From: Gremmenia infestans | Lineage: Eukaryota > Ascomycota > Leotiomycetes > Helotiales > Hamatocanthoscyphaceae | Direction of reading: 5' to 3' | Length of the DNA stretch: 64,000 bases | NCBI GenBank assembly: GCA_032629725.1 | Contig: JAFEVB010000015.1 | Span: 1,736,001-1,800,000 of the forward strand | Shown: positions 22,561 through 33,964 of the stretch, one piece after another | Layout: each line of letters starts with the position of its first letter | Numbering within the stretch: position 1 is the first letter of the stretch | The notes under the pieces: generated by a model | Databases searched by the model: none | What the model saw: only the letters and a program-made list of their open reading frames with translations | What the model was told of the DNA's origin: nothing | Made by a program: the position numbers and the translations under genes

Positions 22561-23981
22561 ATGATGGACCCCCACGACGATGTTGAATTGAGCGATCTGG
22601 AAGATGATGCCTTCATACCAGATAGAGCCACAGGGAAACTCAAAGGCAAATCGCCCAACAGGTTTCTGAAATGGGTCCCTTCCCGGATGAGGGCCTTCCT
22701 GGAAAACATGTCAAGAATAAGGGTAAGGCATCGAACAATCCCTTTTTGGACATCCAGACTAATGTGTCACGTGGCTAGCTCGTGATCCTCACCGTTATCG
22801 TGTTTATCCTTCTTCTTGTATTTATATCATATTGGAACGGTAGACTTAAAGACGTGTCGATACCCAAGCAGTCCATTGCCCTATCAAAAGAATTGGCAAA
22901 AAATCTTTCCCATACAGCTATTCCAGGATATGTTCTTACATACGGTTTGTCGTCCACCCCAATTCATCGCAAATCTAATCATGAATACAGCACCTTTGGT
23001 TTTCTTGGATATAGGAGACGAATATTATCCAAGTGATATGGCGGCTCACGTTTCAAATACTCATCCAACAATAGACTTCACCCCTGTCAAGGATGCTCCG
23101 GAAGGTCTGACCCTCGACAATCTTAATGATTTGACCGACCTTGGAGGTGACAAAATCTATTTGACATCAACAACTCTACTCACCAAAATTCCTAATTACT
23201 TGCATGGCCAAAAACCAGACAAGAAGACATTGCAGACGGAAAATGCAGTCAGCTGCGTGATTGCCGTGGCTAAAAAAGATGGCGGAATTCTTGATGCATT
23301 CTACATCTACTTCTATACTTTCAATGACGGTCCCACAGCACTAGGACATAAAGTGGGGAACCATTTGGGAGATTGGTATGTATCAGGCTTCGAGTTTGCA
23401 TATGAATATGTCGCTGATCAGGTATCCAAGGGAGCACAATATGATCCGGTTCAAAAACGGTGAACCACAAGCGATCTGGTATTCTCAACACGAGTACGGT
23501 GAAGCGTTCACCTATGATGCCGTCAACAAGATTGGGAAGAGGCCCATTGGCTTCAGCGCCAAAGGCTCGCATGCCAATTATGCTGTGGGCGGCGCACACG
23601 ATCTTCATGGGCTCGGTACGCGCATCTTCATCCTTAGCCGTTAATCACAAAACTGACAATACAGACGAGGAAATTCCCGCCCATATTGCTTTTGACCAAA
23701 CATCTCAAGGTCCGCTCTGGGATCCTACTCTATCAGCTTACTACTATACGTATTCAGATGATAAATTTTCGCCGGCCACCGACAAAACGCCGGTTAATTA
23801 CCTCTACTTTGAAGGCCAATGGGGAGATCAGGAATATTTGAACAGTGTTGAAGGCCAGGAAGAATTCCATGGCTTTCATAAATGGACTAGCGGCCCACAG
23901 GGCCCAATTTTCAAGCACTTGGATAGGAAAGCTGTTTGCTTACCAAGAGATGGCGACTGTGTTATTAAAGAGTCGCTCTAA
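22561..23981 (+). CDS. Vps62-like protein (vacuolar protein sorting 62 family)
   Basis: Fungal member of the Vps62 family; the yeast protein is linked to cytoplasm-to-vacuole delivery, with biochemical role unknown. Five exons: 22561-22722, 22779-22944, 22991-23375, 23431-23615 and 23665-23981. About 404 residues. The first exon is acidic (DDVELSDLEDDAF). The second begins with one membrane segment (LVILTVIVFILLLVF), then IPGYVLTY, which joins across the 46-nt intron to APLVFLDIGDEYYPSD. The body shows TLDNLNDLTDLGGDKIYLTS, GNHLGDWEHNMIRF (joined across an intron), QAIWYSQHEYGEAF, AKGSHANYAVGGAHDLHG and LWDPTLSAYYYTY, the conserved order of this family. Two adjacent ATGs (22561 and 22564) could each start it. 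No lesion seen. Confidence 0.88.
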
Positions 23982-24441
23982 TTCTTGTGTGGTGTATATA
24001 CAGAAGCTGAAGTCAATCCACACTTCTTTTTTTCGAGCTCTCGCGATGAGGGGCAACGGCTGATTGTCTGATTTGGAACATTTCCGTGCACAAGCGAAAG
24101 AGTCTCCCATGATTCTGAATCAACCTAGGTGTTGGTATCACAGGGGTGATCACTTCTTACTAGCCAGTATGCATTGGTAAGACTTGACTCTAGTTTTGGG
24201 TGGTGGTATATTGATGTTATGTGATGTCTAAGTCAAAGTGTGGAAAGCAGAGCGAAGAGGTGAGGCCTCTGCGTCGCTCAGTCATCCGCGCTAAGGTCAC
24301 AAGACCACAAATACCACATCCCGACACTACAGTAGGAGTACAAATGATGCGAGTGGGGCAAATTCTGCTTTATATCTCTTGCTTTCACGCGTACACTCGC
24401 AACTTATTTGAGCGACTCCTTAAAATATACTTGACGTCAAT
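23982..24441. other. Convergent 3' region, no gene seen
   Basis: Lies between the converging Vps62-like and NmrA-like genes. No motif or coding signal. Confidence 0.5.
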
Positions 24442-25459
24442 TCAGACCGATTTCCCCGCAACAAGTGCTGCGACAGTCTCAGGCAAACCCTGTTTCGGGA
24501 GTCCCAGCTTCTCGTTCGCCAGACTTGCATCTTTCGTAAAGTCAGATCCGTATCCCTCACCCAGCATAATCGTCTTTAACAGCAGCAACAAGCCGGAGAA
24601 GTCGCCCTTGCTGAATAGTTCTTGCCCTTCCTTTGCTGCAGCCTCGGTGGTGGACTCTGTCACCGTCCACTTTTTGCCCGTCGCCTTCTCAAGCTCGGCG
24701 AGAATCTGGTTTTGCGTGGCAGTGAAAGAATCGACGTAAAGGAATTGGTTTGCGGTTTCATCTGGCTTGGAGAGGACTGCGACAACTGCATTGCCGATCT
24801 GACTGAGATTGGTGGCGGAAAAGGGCTGATTGCCGCCGTCCATGATGGAGGCTTCGTGGGTGTTGATGTTGAAGCCGACGAGACCCATTTGAAGACCCTA
24901 TACCAGTCAGTCCTCCTTCAAAGTTAATGTGTGGCAGGAACATGAAGACGAACAAAGTCAAACGCGGGGCCGGTTTCAATAGCAGTCCAGCTCAACCCTT
25001 TCGATTCCAGCTTCCTCAGATGCTCGATAACCGTCACCTTGAACCCAAAGGCAGGAACCAAATCCGTCGATTTCTTGTTCTGGGTGTTGGTTCCATACTC
25101 GCTGGGCAAGTATCGCTTCACGCCAGCTTTGACTGCAGCGTCGATGATCTTGATCTGCTCGCCCATACCGGCTGCACCTAGCGCAGATACAACGGCATCT
25201 TGTCCCTTGAATGCTTCTGCCAAGCTAGCTTCAGAGTAGTCGGACTTGAAGACTTTGATACTGGGATCGTATTCGGCTGTGGATTCTGGACGGGTGAGGA
25301 CGGAGACCTTGAATTTGGACGAGTCGACGAGCGCTTTGAAGATTGAGGCGCCAATGCTTCCACTTGCCTATAATAAGAGAGATTAGTTACTTGAGGCGAT
25401 GGAAACGTTCTTTCGGGGTTACTTACACCAATCACTATTACATTCTTGATCGGAGCCAT
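24442..25459 (-). CDS. NmrA-like / isoflavone-reductase-like NAD(P)-binding protein
   Basis: Atypical short-chain dehydrogenase of the NmrA / isoflavone-reductase group, a cytosolic NADPH-dependent reductase or redox sensor. Three exons: 25459-25427 (33 nt), 25367-24954 and 24897-24442; introns 25368-25426 and 24898-24953. About 300 residues, normal length. The Rossmann glycine motif is split by the first intron: MAPIKNVIVIG joins ASGSIGASIFKALVD, giving G-x-S-G-x-I-G. Later: AVVSALGAAGMGEQIKIIDAA, VKRYLPSEYGTNT (the conserved PSE-G element), WTAIETGPAFDF joined to GLQMGLVGFN, and a helical carboxy-terminal part ending VAALVAGKSV. No lesion seen. The natural substrate cannot be told. Confidence 0.9.
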
Positions 25460-25879
25460 GATGTTTAGTAGTTTGAGTAAAGAGTACTCGTCGATTACCT
25501 TAGATAACTTGTTTGATATGGTTGAAAAGTATGTCAGTCTTGCTTTTTCTATGCTGAGCTTCAACAGCAGGTCATGCCATGATACTTAAACAAAAGCATG
25601 AAGGAACTCCCCGGCAACATCTCTCATAATCAAGTGTCCCTTTTGACACTTCATTACGAATCAAGTAGTTTGCTATACCATTAGAGCGGAATGAAAACTC
25701 TGGTGTGGATGTATTGCAGGCTAAGAAGGCTTAGAAAAGAGAATAGATTCATGTTGTACAGTAAGTAAGATGTAGATGTAGACATGCCTGCCAGGCAACA
25801 TAAAAGTGGGTCCAGGGGGCTGATTATATAATTGACGGTCCCTGACGGAACCATTCCGCTGCTTACACTGATGAACCAT
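25460..25879. other. Intergenic, no gene seen
   Basis: Upstream of the NmrA-like gene. No motif recognised, only short frames. Confidence 0.5.
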
Positions 25880-27033
25880 TATCACCCCTTCAAAACATTT
25901 TCCGCATTTTAGTAATATTGAGTATTGTACTGCGCTTCCGAATCCCCATCATGGGCATCATCATTTCCTTTCTCGATGATGCTCCTGTTAGGGAAACCAA
26001 ACTGAGAAGACTTATTATTCTCCTCGATTCCCACTGACCCGTTATCAAAGCCTGCTCCATGCATCTTATACAAATAGCAGTCCTATCCGAATTAGCGGCT
26101 CTCGCTACTTGAGTCCGAATTCCATATTCTTCTCTATTATCTCGAGCTCTCCTTGATAGTGCCACTTCTTCAATCTTTGAGCTTGAAACATATCCTAAAT
26201 ATCTATGCGCTGGATCTTGAGTTTCACCATCTCGGCTTTTTGATGTTGCATGATAGGAACATGCTTACTTTGTTCCTCTAAAAGCAACTTGACTTTGTCT
26301 CCCTACTTTTGTAACTTCTTCAATCGATCCTTGGATGTCTTGGTCAAAGGCAGATTTTTGCCAAGAGCAACAGCCAGACGCTTCTCGAGATCGCTAACGT
26401 AGTTCTTGTGTTGTTCAGTAAGTTACTCACGCCGAGTCTTCAGCGCCTCTCTGACCTCTTTCGATTGATTTACTTTAGCCTTTACGGCCTCCTCGCGTAC
26501 CATTGCGGCATTTTGCTATGCTAACTTGAGATCCTGTGTTTTCTTCCCAAAGGCTTTCTTCATCTTTTCGAAACCAGTTTGCAATTCGCGGGATGCTTTC
26601 TCGGAGTAAATTGCCGTTCCATAACTCTCTGATTTCTCGGTTGGTGGTTCTCTAGTCACAGCAGCCACAGCGCTCTCAGAGACTCCATCACCCTCGGCAT
26701 TCGATCCAGCATCCGCAGAGTGGGACAAAGCAGGAGTGAGGATCTGCGGTATCAATTGAGCAGCTATTATTTTCGGCGTATTGGAATCATAGGAAATCGA
26801 GTGCCCATGCGGAGGTCGAATCCAGGTCTCTCATCGAGAAAGCCACGTCCAGCGCCGAGAAGCGCTGCCTTTGCCATCTCCAAGAAGCGGTTTCGGATGT
26901 CCATACAAACGGAAAACAATGGCTCCTTGGCTTCAGCTTCCTCCTCAAGCTCCTCCACCCTCTCGCCGAGTGCTTTTCGTCTCTTGTCGGTTCTTGCTTA
27001 GGGATTTTCAGTCCCGATTAGCTCCTGCTCCAT
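25880..27033 (-). pseudogene. Decayed coiled-coil protein gene
   Basis: Reads right to left from an ATG at 27033-27031 (MEQELIGTENP). TAA follows where Gln would fit, then KRRKALGERVEELEEEAEAK, CMDIRNRFLEMAKAALLG and FLDERPGFDLRMGT. A frame change comes near 26790, then IIAAQLIPQILTPALSHSAD, SYGTAIYSEKASRELQTGFE, KMKKAFGKKTQDLKLA and a TAG at 26516-26518. Open reading continues with VREEAVKAKVNQSKEVREAL and YVSDLEKRLAVALG toward 26200. Several stops and at least one frameshift mark it as a relic of a charged, helical coiled-coil protein. The family was not identified. The 3' limit is a guess; two of the stops fit CAA/CAG to TAA/TAG changes. Confidence 0.55.
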
Positions 27034-27911
27034 TGTAAAACCACTTCCTGGTCTGGCATATACTCGCTCAAGCGTGTCGCAATAGGCACCCCCCACAAAC
27101 CGATCTCAAAACGCGTGACAAGCAATAGTACCAAGACCAGTACAGTTGAGATCCCCCTTCCTTGTCAAGCGCCGTCGGGAAGTAGTCCTTGGCTTTTGTG
27201 GATGGCTGCTGCACTTTCAACAGCGGTATCCCATCGAGCCAACGAAAACTACCGTCAAATATCCAGCATATTTCGCTGTCCGGGGAAAGAAGCAAGGTAA
27301 TCAGACAGTCCTAAGTCATCATGGGCGTTTTTCTACGTATGTTAAGGTGTGTCGGGCCGGGGCAGTAGTCTGAACCTGCTGTATCCGAGCCATCGAGTGA
27401 AAGAAAACCAATAAGCGGAGTAGTGCGTTTCATACTACGGGAAAGCTACTACAAATTGGGAAACTTATTGGTCTAGTTCTAGGAGACATTCCCCCGCTTT
27501 TTCAGCTTGAATTGATTCGGAAATCATTTAGGAAATCAATTAATATAGAAACGCGGGGAAGCTAATCGTCCTACGGGGGAGCTTTTGTGGATCTAGCTAA
27601 TCAATGGGGATAAGCATGTCCCCCACGACCCTATTTCAAATCTAGGTCATGCGGAGAGGAGATAGTAGACACTAGGGTTGGTAATGATCTTCAAGCAAAT
27701 TCATCGCACTTCTTATCTCCGAATATCTTTGATATATCGGCAAAAAATTGAAAAGAAATCGTTCGGCGTATAGTTCTCCTTTGAAAAGTCTAGACGAGGT
27801 CCCAAGGTCTGCAAAGTTTCAAAAGGATAATGATCACAACTACTACAGGTGCGGATATACTAAAACAGCTGAACCAAACTCTTCCTATCACTTACACCCT
27901 AGATATAACCC
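27034..27911. other. Intergenic, no gene seen
   Basis: Short frames only, the longest 75 codons, overlapping on both strands. No repeats or RNA genes noticed. Confidence 0.5.
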
Positions 27912-28961
27912 TCAAAAATCCATATTGAGATAAACCTTCTCTTTCCTTAACATCTCATAAATCTCAACCCCCAACTTCTGCTTCACCAACCCCTCAATCC
28001 TCTCCTTCGATGCCCTAACATCTTGATCCATATCCACCCCCTCATCCTCGGTACCAATCAACATGAGCACATGTCTCAACACCTCATCCCTCGTCGTATC
28101 CGGCCCATTAGTCGAAACATAATAATCCAACGTCCTCGTAGTCAACCAAATATGTTCATCCCTCTTCCTCCCATCCACCAACCTGGAATACTCGATATTC
28201 ATATTCCAGAAATCGGCATTAAGGTCAGATTGCAGCGAGAGTACTTTGGCTTGGAGTTGGGTACCGAAACCGTGGGCAGACCAGAGGGCGTCGATCTTTA
28301 GCTCGGCGCTTTTGTACCGGTCCCGAGCGTTGTTGACGGCCTGTTCATTGGTGCGGACTTGGTTGTCGATGTCGTTGTCGCCGAAGACGCCGTAGAAAAA
28401 TCCCTGTGAGATAATTATAATCAGCACTTCTGTTTGAGGGGAGAAGGAGTTGCTTACACTTTGTTTGTTCCTTGAGTCATTCAACTCATTTTCGGCATTG
28501 TTCAAATTCTGCTGAAATGTATCTCTTTCACTCTCATATCGATGAATTGAGCCCTCGCAGACCTAAAGATCAGCCAAGAGACGCTAATTAAAACCATCCA
28601 TCGTTTCTTTCAATTGCCGGTTTTCACCTCCATATTGAGTAGTGTCGACGAATTCTTCGCCGATCCTATCAACAGCCTTCTCGCAGGTTTTGCTAAGCTC
28701 GTGAAAAGTATCCACGGCCTTTGGAAGTGAAGGTAGATGATCAGTTCCTACGAATTCCTCGCCACCTTGGATGGTAAGAAGATCTGTAGTGAGTTCTTCT
28801 AAGCTGTCGTATGCTGCGTCGAGGGCCGCACAACGAGCTATACCAATCATGCGGAGCATTTCTTCATCTTCTTGGATTTGGTCTTGAACACGTTGTCGAA
28901 AGAAAGCAACGGATTCTGCTAGCGTATTGAATTCGTTACGCCATGCTTCTACGTTCTCCAT
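27912..28961 (-). pseudogene. All-helical protein gene with two in-frame TAG codons
   Basis: Two exons: 28961-28458 and 28403-27912, intron 28404-28457 (GTAAGC...CTCACAG). The joined frame is 332 codons, interrupted only by TAG at 28586-28584 and at 28565-28563. Both stops stand where Gln would fit a helix (GFN*RLLADL*VCEGS). The first half is strongly helical (WRNEFNTLAESVAFFRQRVQ, LPKAVDTFHELSKTCEKAVD). Across the splice site it reads NAENELNDSRNKQS then GFFYGVFGDNDIDNQ. The end is LGVEIYEMLRKEKVYLNMDF. No signal peptide and no domain recognised. An alternative is that 28580-28562 is a very short unspliced or mis-spliced intron, but removing it would shift the frame. A second helical gene lies 1.3 kb away on the other strand. 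Confidence 0.6.
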
Positions 28962-30226
28962 GATTTGACGGGAAAAGATTCGAGAATCTTAGTTGAACGG
29001 AAAGGATGGAATACTTTGAAAGCAGATTGAAGGATCAATGGAATGTAAATTATATCGCAAAAAGTATAAGTCTTGAGTTAAATAATACACCGTATACAAC
29101 AAGACTGGCGTGTTTATATGCTTTCTGGGTATCAAAGCCAATGAATTGACAGAGGAGTAAATAGTCTCTGACTTTGCATACAACCCAAAGCTACTAGATC
29201 GGAAGAATGCTCTAGAATTCGTAGATGGCTATACGCGTAGTTGACAGTTCAGTAGTACTCCGTGGAACTTCCCACGGACTAATACTCCCAGAGAGGTTAG
29301 AGAACATAATGAGAAGCCCGAACTGAGCTGAAGTGTCTGTCTCCACTAAGTAGCTGAGGCTTTTTCAACAGGCGCGAGCCGAGGTCTTCGCGAAGTAACT
29401 CCTCTAAGGCTGGTTAATCCTGATCTCAATGACGAATCTCCAGCCCTATCCATGACTGACATTTTTCTAATTTTTTTATTATTTTTCTCTTATTTCTTCT
29501 CTATTTACATAATATATATATACATTCTGGAGAGAAAACAACGTCCCCGACCAACCAAACCACTCCACATTGAAACCCCCCAAAACGCAAGTCCACTACA
29601 GTACCGAAAAACAAAGCCACCTTTCAACAACCGCCTGAAGCACCCCGTCACCACACATACGGCGGGTCCAACTCAGCTAATCAAAAGCGCCACTGCGTCG
29701 TAAAAGCCCTGGGCCCAGATCGCCGAGCACGATTCTAGGCGCGAGGTTGCGGTTCGGCGCGATCTAGGTACTGTACTGTACGGACCCCACTAGACTTACA
29801 GTACCCCGCATTCACGGGCCTAGCCGCAGTCAGCCGAAACCAGGCTTGTCCGTACCTACCTACGACCTCTTTTGGGTGTTTGCAGTGGAGAGACTGGTTG
29901 AACCCACATGTCTTATAGCGGAATAATGCTTCGTGAGGGCGCATCTGAATGTTCGCTTCGTGGTGAGTGATTGGGCTTTAGCTAGTCGTGTGGCTGGCGT
30001 GGGGTTTGAAAGGGGTTTGGAAGGTCTGGATTGGCAATATACGCTTATTTGGGCTGTTTTCGTTTCTTGTTGTCTCTTGTCGATTGTCATCTGTGCCGGT
30101 TTTTATATATAAGATAGCAAGAAGGCAAGGAGAGAAAAGTTATTTGTCCTCTTCACACCATCTACATATTCCTCACTACTACCATACTTAGCTCAATTTT
30201 TCTATTATCTTTCTCAAATACTTGCC
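28962..30226. other. Divergent upstream region between two helical-protein genes
   Basis: About 1.26 kb. Contains a T-rich tract followed by TATA-like repeats at about 29460-29525, and near the right end a TATATATAA at 30104-30112 followed by a pyrimidine-rich leader up to the ATG at 30227. No coding signal. Confidence 0.45.
30104..30112 (+). promoter_or_regulatory. TATA-like element before the long helical gene
   Basis: TATATATAA lies 115-123 bp upstream of ATG 30227, followed by a C/T-rich leader; this combination is common in well-expressed fungal genes. Supported by position only. Confidence 0.45.
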
Positions 30227-33040
30227 ATGTCAGATCCAGCTACTTCTCTCGCAGCCATCGAGAAGGCCAACTCCGACCTTCTCAAGAAGAACTATGCCGG
30301 AAAGGCAGGCGGCGCCTTCGTGGCTGAGGTCAAGGAATCTTTGTTGTTTCAATACAACTGGAGTGAACTTTTGTCTGCCGCACCAACTGCTATCTCGTTG
30401 ATGGGTGCTTGTCATGTCGCTGCCGCCTCTGAGGAAGCTGCGAAAATTAGTCTTGGGGATGCAGCTCCCGCTGGTGGCTTCAAGTATCTTCGGTAAGCCC
30501 CTTGTTATTATTTGAAAGATTCCAAATGCTCATTCGGTTGTTCTAGGGTTGCAGCAAAACCAACTCTTCGTGCGTGCTTGGTGTTTGTAAGTTTACTTGA
30601 AGACCCCGCTCGTGGAAATGTTAACAGTTACTTCTAGGTCAGCGACCAAGGCATTAAAACCTTCAATATTGCCGGCGCCAACATGTCGAGCATAGCAGGC
30701 ACGTCAGGTGAGCTGACAAGGACTGTAAGGCACCCAATGGATCGTGGTCAGAATGAAACCTAATAGATCTGCAGGTTGGCGACATTGTCCAAGCCACACA
30801 GTCGCTTCCTGATACTCAGCGGAATCTTGAGGTGAAGCTCAATCAGCTACGACGCTTGTCTGATAATTGCCTCAAATACGCCGACGACACTTCAAAGGCT
30901 TTCGATGACTGGCTTCTCTCTGTTGCAGAGTTCCACCAGGCTTCGTAAGCACAACACCTCCTATTTCCCTGCCTTTCTTCCCACAAGAAATGAGAAGACT
31001 AACGGAAAACAGGGTCCAGAAACACGGCACAACTTCTGCGGAATCGGAAGCCAACATTTCAGCACAGCTTCAGGCGAAGATCGAGGCGAGCTACACTAAA
31101 CAGGAGCTCGAGAAGGCCGATGAAGCTACTGCTGTGATGAAAGCTTCTCTTGAAAAGGCAGATAAGGCTTTCCAGAAAGCAAATGACGATGTCCCTACAG
31201 GTAACTTGCCTTTATTCAGTACATTGAATATTATCGCTAACTTTTTCAAGCTTGGGAAACCTGTGCCATGGGTGCAGTCAACTCAATTATGCAAGCTGGT
31301 CCATCCATCATCGCCCAAGCACTCCCAGCATTGATCTCCAGTGCAAACCCTATGTCGATGGTGCCAGGCATCGCCGGCGCTCTAGGCCAGGTAGGCAAAA
31401 TGGAGCTGCAAACGCACCGGGTGGGTCAGAAGTCATTAAGGGTATCGCGGGAGCGATCCCCAACAGGGAATTGTCAATGAAGGTTGACGCTACCCCAAAA
31501 ACAGACCCAGCTTATCAGGCTGCACCTATGCTCGCGCCTTTCATCAACTCTCTGCAGGCCTACCTTACGCAAGGTCCTGATAACAGCGTTGATTGGGCTA
31601 AGTTCAAGGATCAGCCTTCTGCTGAAGAGGAAGGACAGAGCACTGAGGAGGGAACAAAGGGTCTGACGTGGTTACTCACCAATCTTAAGATGCAACAGAA
31701 GAATGCTCATTTAGGCAAGGGAACGCCTAGTATTGACCTTGGCACAGCTTTTGATGAGAGTATCAAGGTAACCAATGTATATTCTCAACGATGGAATTAG
31801 CTAACGATTACTTTAGATCGTTGAGGTAATCAAGAAAGAAGTTGGCAACCAGCTCCAACTCAGCGCTGGGAAAACAGACAAGGAGGAAATCAAGAGGTGG
31901 CAAGATGGAATCACCAAGATTAAGGAGACGGTAGCACGACTGGAGACTACAGCCAAAACCTTCCCAGGCACGTCCTCAAGCACACCTTCGATGACGGATA
32001 TGAGATTCGATGTTCCAAAAACGGACTACAGCTCCCGTAAGTTGTCCAGAGACCGGTCGAAGAGGAAATGAGACGTCTAACATATTGATGTGAAGAAAAT
32101 GCCGCTCTCAGTGCCGCGACTGAGAAGCTCGCCATCAACCAAAGGGCTCTCGAGACATCTCAAGCAAACTTCCAAAAAGCGGCTGAGGCCGCAGCGGCAG
32201 TGCAGAAGCAGATGACTGCTATTAAAACCAAGATGGAAGGTCTAGACATGCAAGGAAAGACATTGGTTCGTGCGAAAAGGAAACACCATTATAAAGCTCA
32301 ACTGACTTTCCCTACAGGAGAGAGTAAAGGAGATTCTTATCGACTGTATCGGCATCCTCGTGGAGCTGAAAGTGCAAATCGGGAAGCTCAGCGCCTTCTT
32401 CAGTGCATTATCCACTATGGTGCACCTCATCGTAGAGACCAAGGTCAAGAAATTCGACGAGGATGTGTCCAGCGTAGCCAAGGACGCAGTGAAGAAATCC
32501 ATGCTGGGGCTCAACGATATGGACATTGAAACCATCTATTCCTCGACTCTGCAAATCAAAGCGTATTTCGACCTCCTGCACTCCATCTGCTCCATGTACA
32601 CCAAGATGCACGCCCAGCACGTCCAGCCCGGCCTCACGCTGGTGCTGGAGGTAACCAAGGTCGCTCAAGCAGGCGAGGATATGCGCCCGAGACGCGAAGC
32701 CTTGGCTAGATTCACCGACGACGCCCAGACAGCTATTGCCAAGTTAGTTGGAGATGTGAGTCCTCCGTATCCCCTCCCTCTCCTTGGTCGGAAAATAAGA
32801 TTATAAATAGCTAACTGAATTGTGCTGCAGCAACAAAAACAGATCTCGGATGGTCTGCAAGATAGACTGGATAATATCGCAGCTCAAACCGAGATCTTGC
32901 ATAAGGTGGGTGTGCCTAAGCAATCGGCTGGTATGGTGGCTGCTATGAAGACCGGTGGAGAGGTCGTTCAGGATGCGGTCAAGGAGAATCTGCCGACGAA
33001 GATGCGCGCGCGTTTCATGGTCGATTTGAGTGATTACTAG
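30227..33040 (+). CDS. Long all-helical protein with central hydrophobic segment; apparent frameshift
   Basis: Ten exons: 30227-30492, 30547-30586, 30638-30724, 30775-30944, 31013-31200, 31251-31767, 31817-32036, 32096-32265, 32318-32755 and 32831-33040. Summed coding length is one base short of a multiple of three, and the frame must change at about 31388-31396 inside exon 6. So either one base was lost or the assembly is wrong there. Repaired length would be about 768 residues. The protein is almost wholly helical. Long coiled-coil stretches (KLNQLRRLSDNCLKYADDTS and, further on, ATEKLAINQRALETSQANFQ) flank a hydrophobic Gly/Ala/Pro/Met-rich segment near residues 255-300. A second hydrophobic helix (KLSAFFSALSTMVHLIVETK) lies near 32385-32444. 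No signal peptide. This layout resembles alpha-helical pore-forming proteins of the ClyA/Hbl type, but only by architecture; no family motif is recognised. Confidence 0.6.
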
Positions 33041-33964
33041 GGAGCTCCGTTTGGGGATTTCTATGGGTTAGGATGTCTGGTAGTACACATGTGAATGTTG
33101 TACAAGCTCAAAATGCTACAATTACAAATTTCTTTTTGCCTTCGGTTGCAAATAGCAACTTTTTCTTCTGGATTCTCGGAACCTGATTCCCTTAAATGGT
33201 CGGCCTTTAGACAACAAAGAAATAAATAGCGAAATACGAGGAAAGCAGTCTTAGAGGCTTTTAAGCCTCTCCTCTAACTTTTCCAAATCGAGCTTGCAGC
33301 TTATAGTATGCGCTCTTCAAGAATAGAATATCCTCTCTAGCCTTACTTTTTCTATCTAATAATATATCTATAACGTCTAAATTAGGAGGCTTTAGAATTA
33401 TAGACCTGTCATCAAGATGCTAAAGAATATTAAAGCTATTATAGGAACTAGGAGACGCGGGTGTTGCTAAGTAGTAAAAGCCTAATTTGGATCTAGGTTG
33501 TTTCCCTGGTATGATTGCTAGCCTAATGTAAGCGCCGTTGGTAAGTGCGTTTATATTAGGGGTACCTATAGTACTTGCATAGTAAGACGCCGTAAAAGCT
33601 GAAAGCCTCCAACAAGCAGAGAGCGCATTTCCGTCGTTCGCGTCAGGCGGGAAAATCAAGGTTGCGCGAAATGGTGAATATCAGCGCTTATAGTGCAGGG
33701 TCTTAAAAGTGGTACACAACTCTCAAATCGCATGCAAGCACCCCCCTTTTCCCATCCAAGCCAGTTCCTATTTGGCGAGCCTGGATCCCAAAACGCCTTA
33801 AGCAAACCGAAACTTAGTATATAAGATTATTAATATTACAATTTACTCTATCCTTTATAAAGACTACCTAGTATTTAGTGTCCTGCGTCCTGCAAGGTAC
33901 CTAGGTATACTAGATGGCCTAGGAAATCTGGAAGATATATTAGTTCGCGGCTATAACATATACC
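33041..33964. other. Edge of the RIP island; degenerate repeat relic
   Basis: From about 33240 composition shifts to AT-rich with many TAG/CTA triplets. A minus-strand frame (33659-33420, and in the same style on toward 33270) reads ANDGNALSACWRLSAF and SKLGFYYLATPASPSS, which looks like a repeat-associated protein relic of unknown family. A short dyad (AGAGGCTT, 2-nt loop, AAGCCTCT) sits at 33253-33270. No intact gene. Confidence 0.45.
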
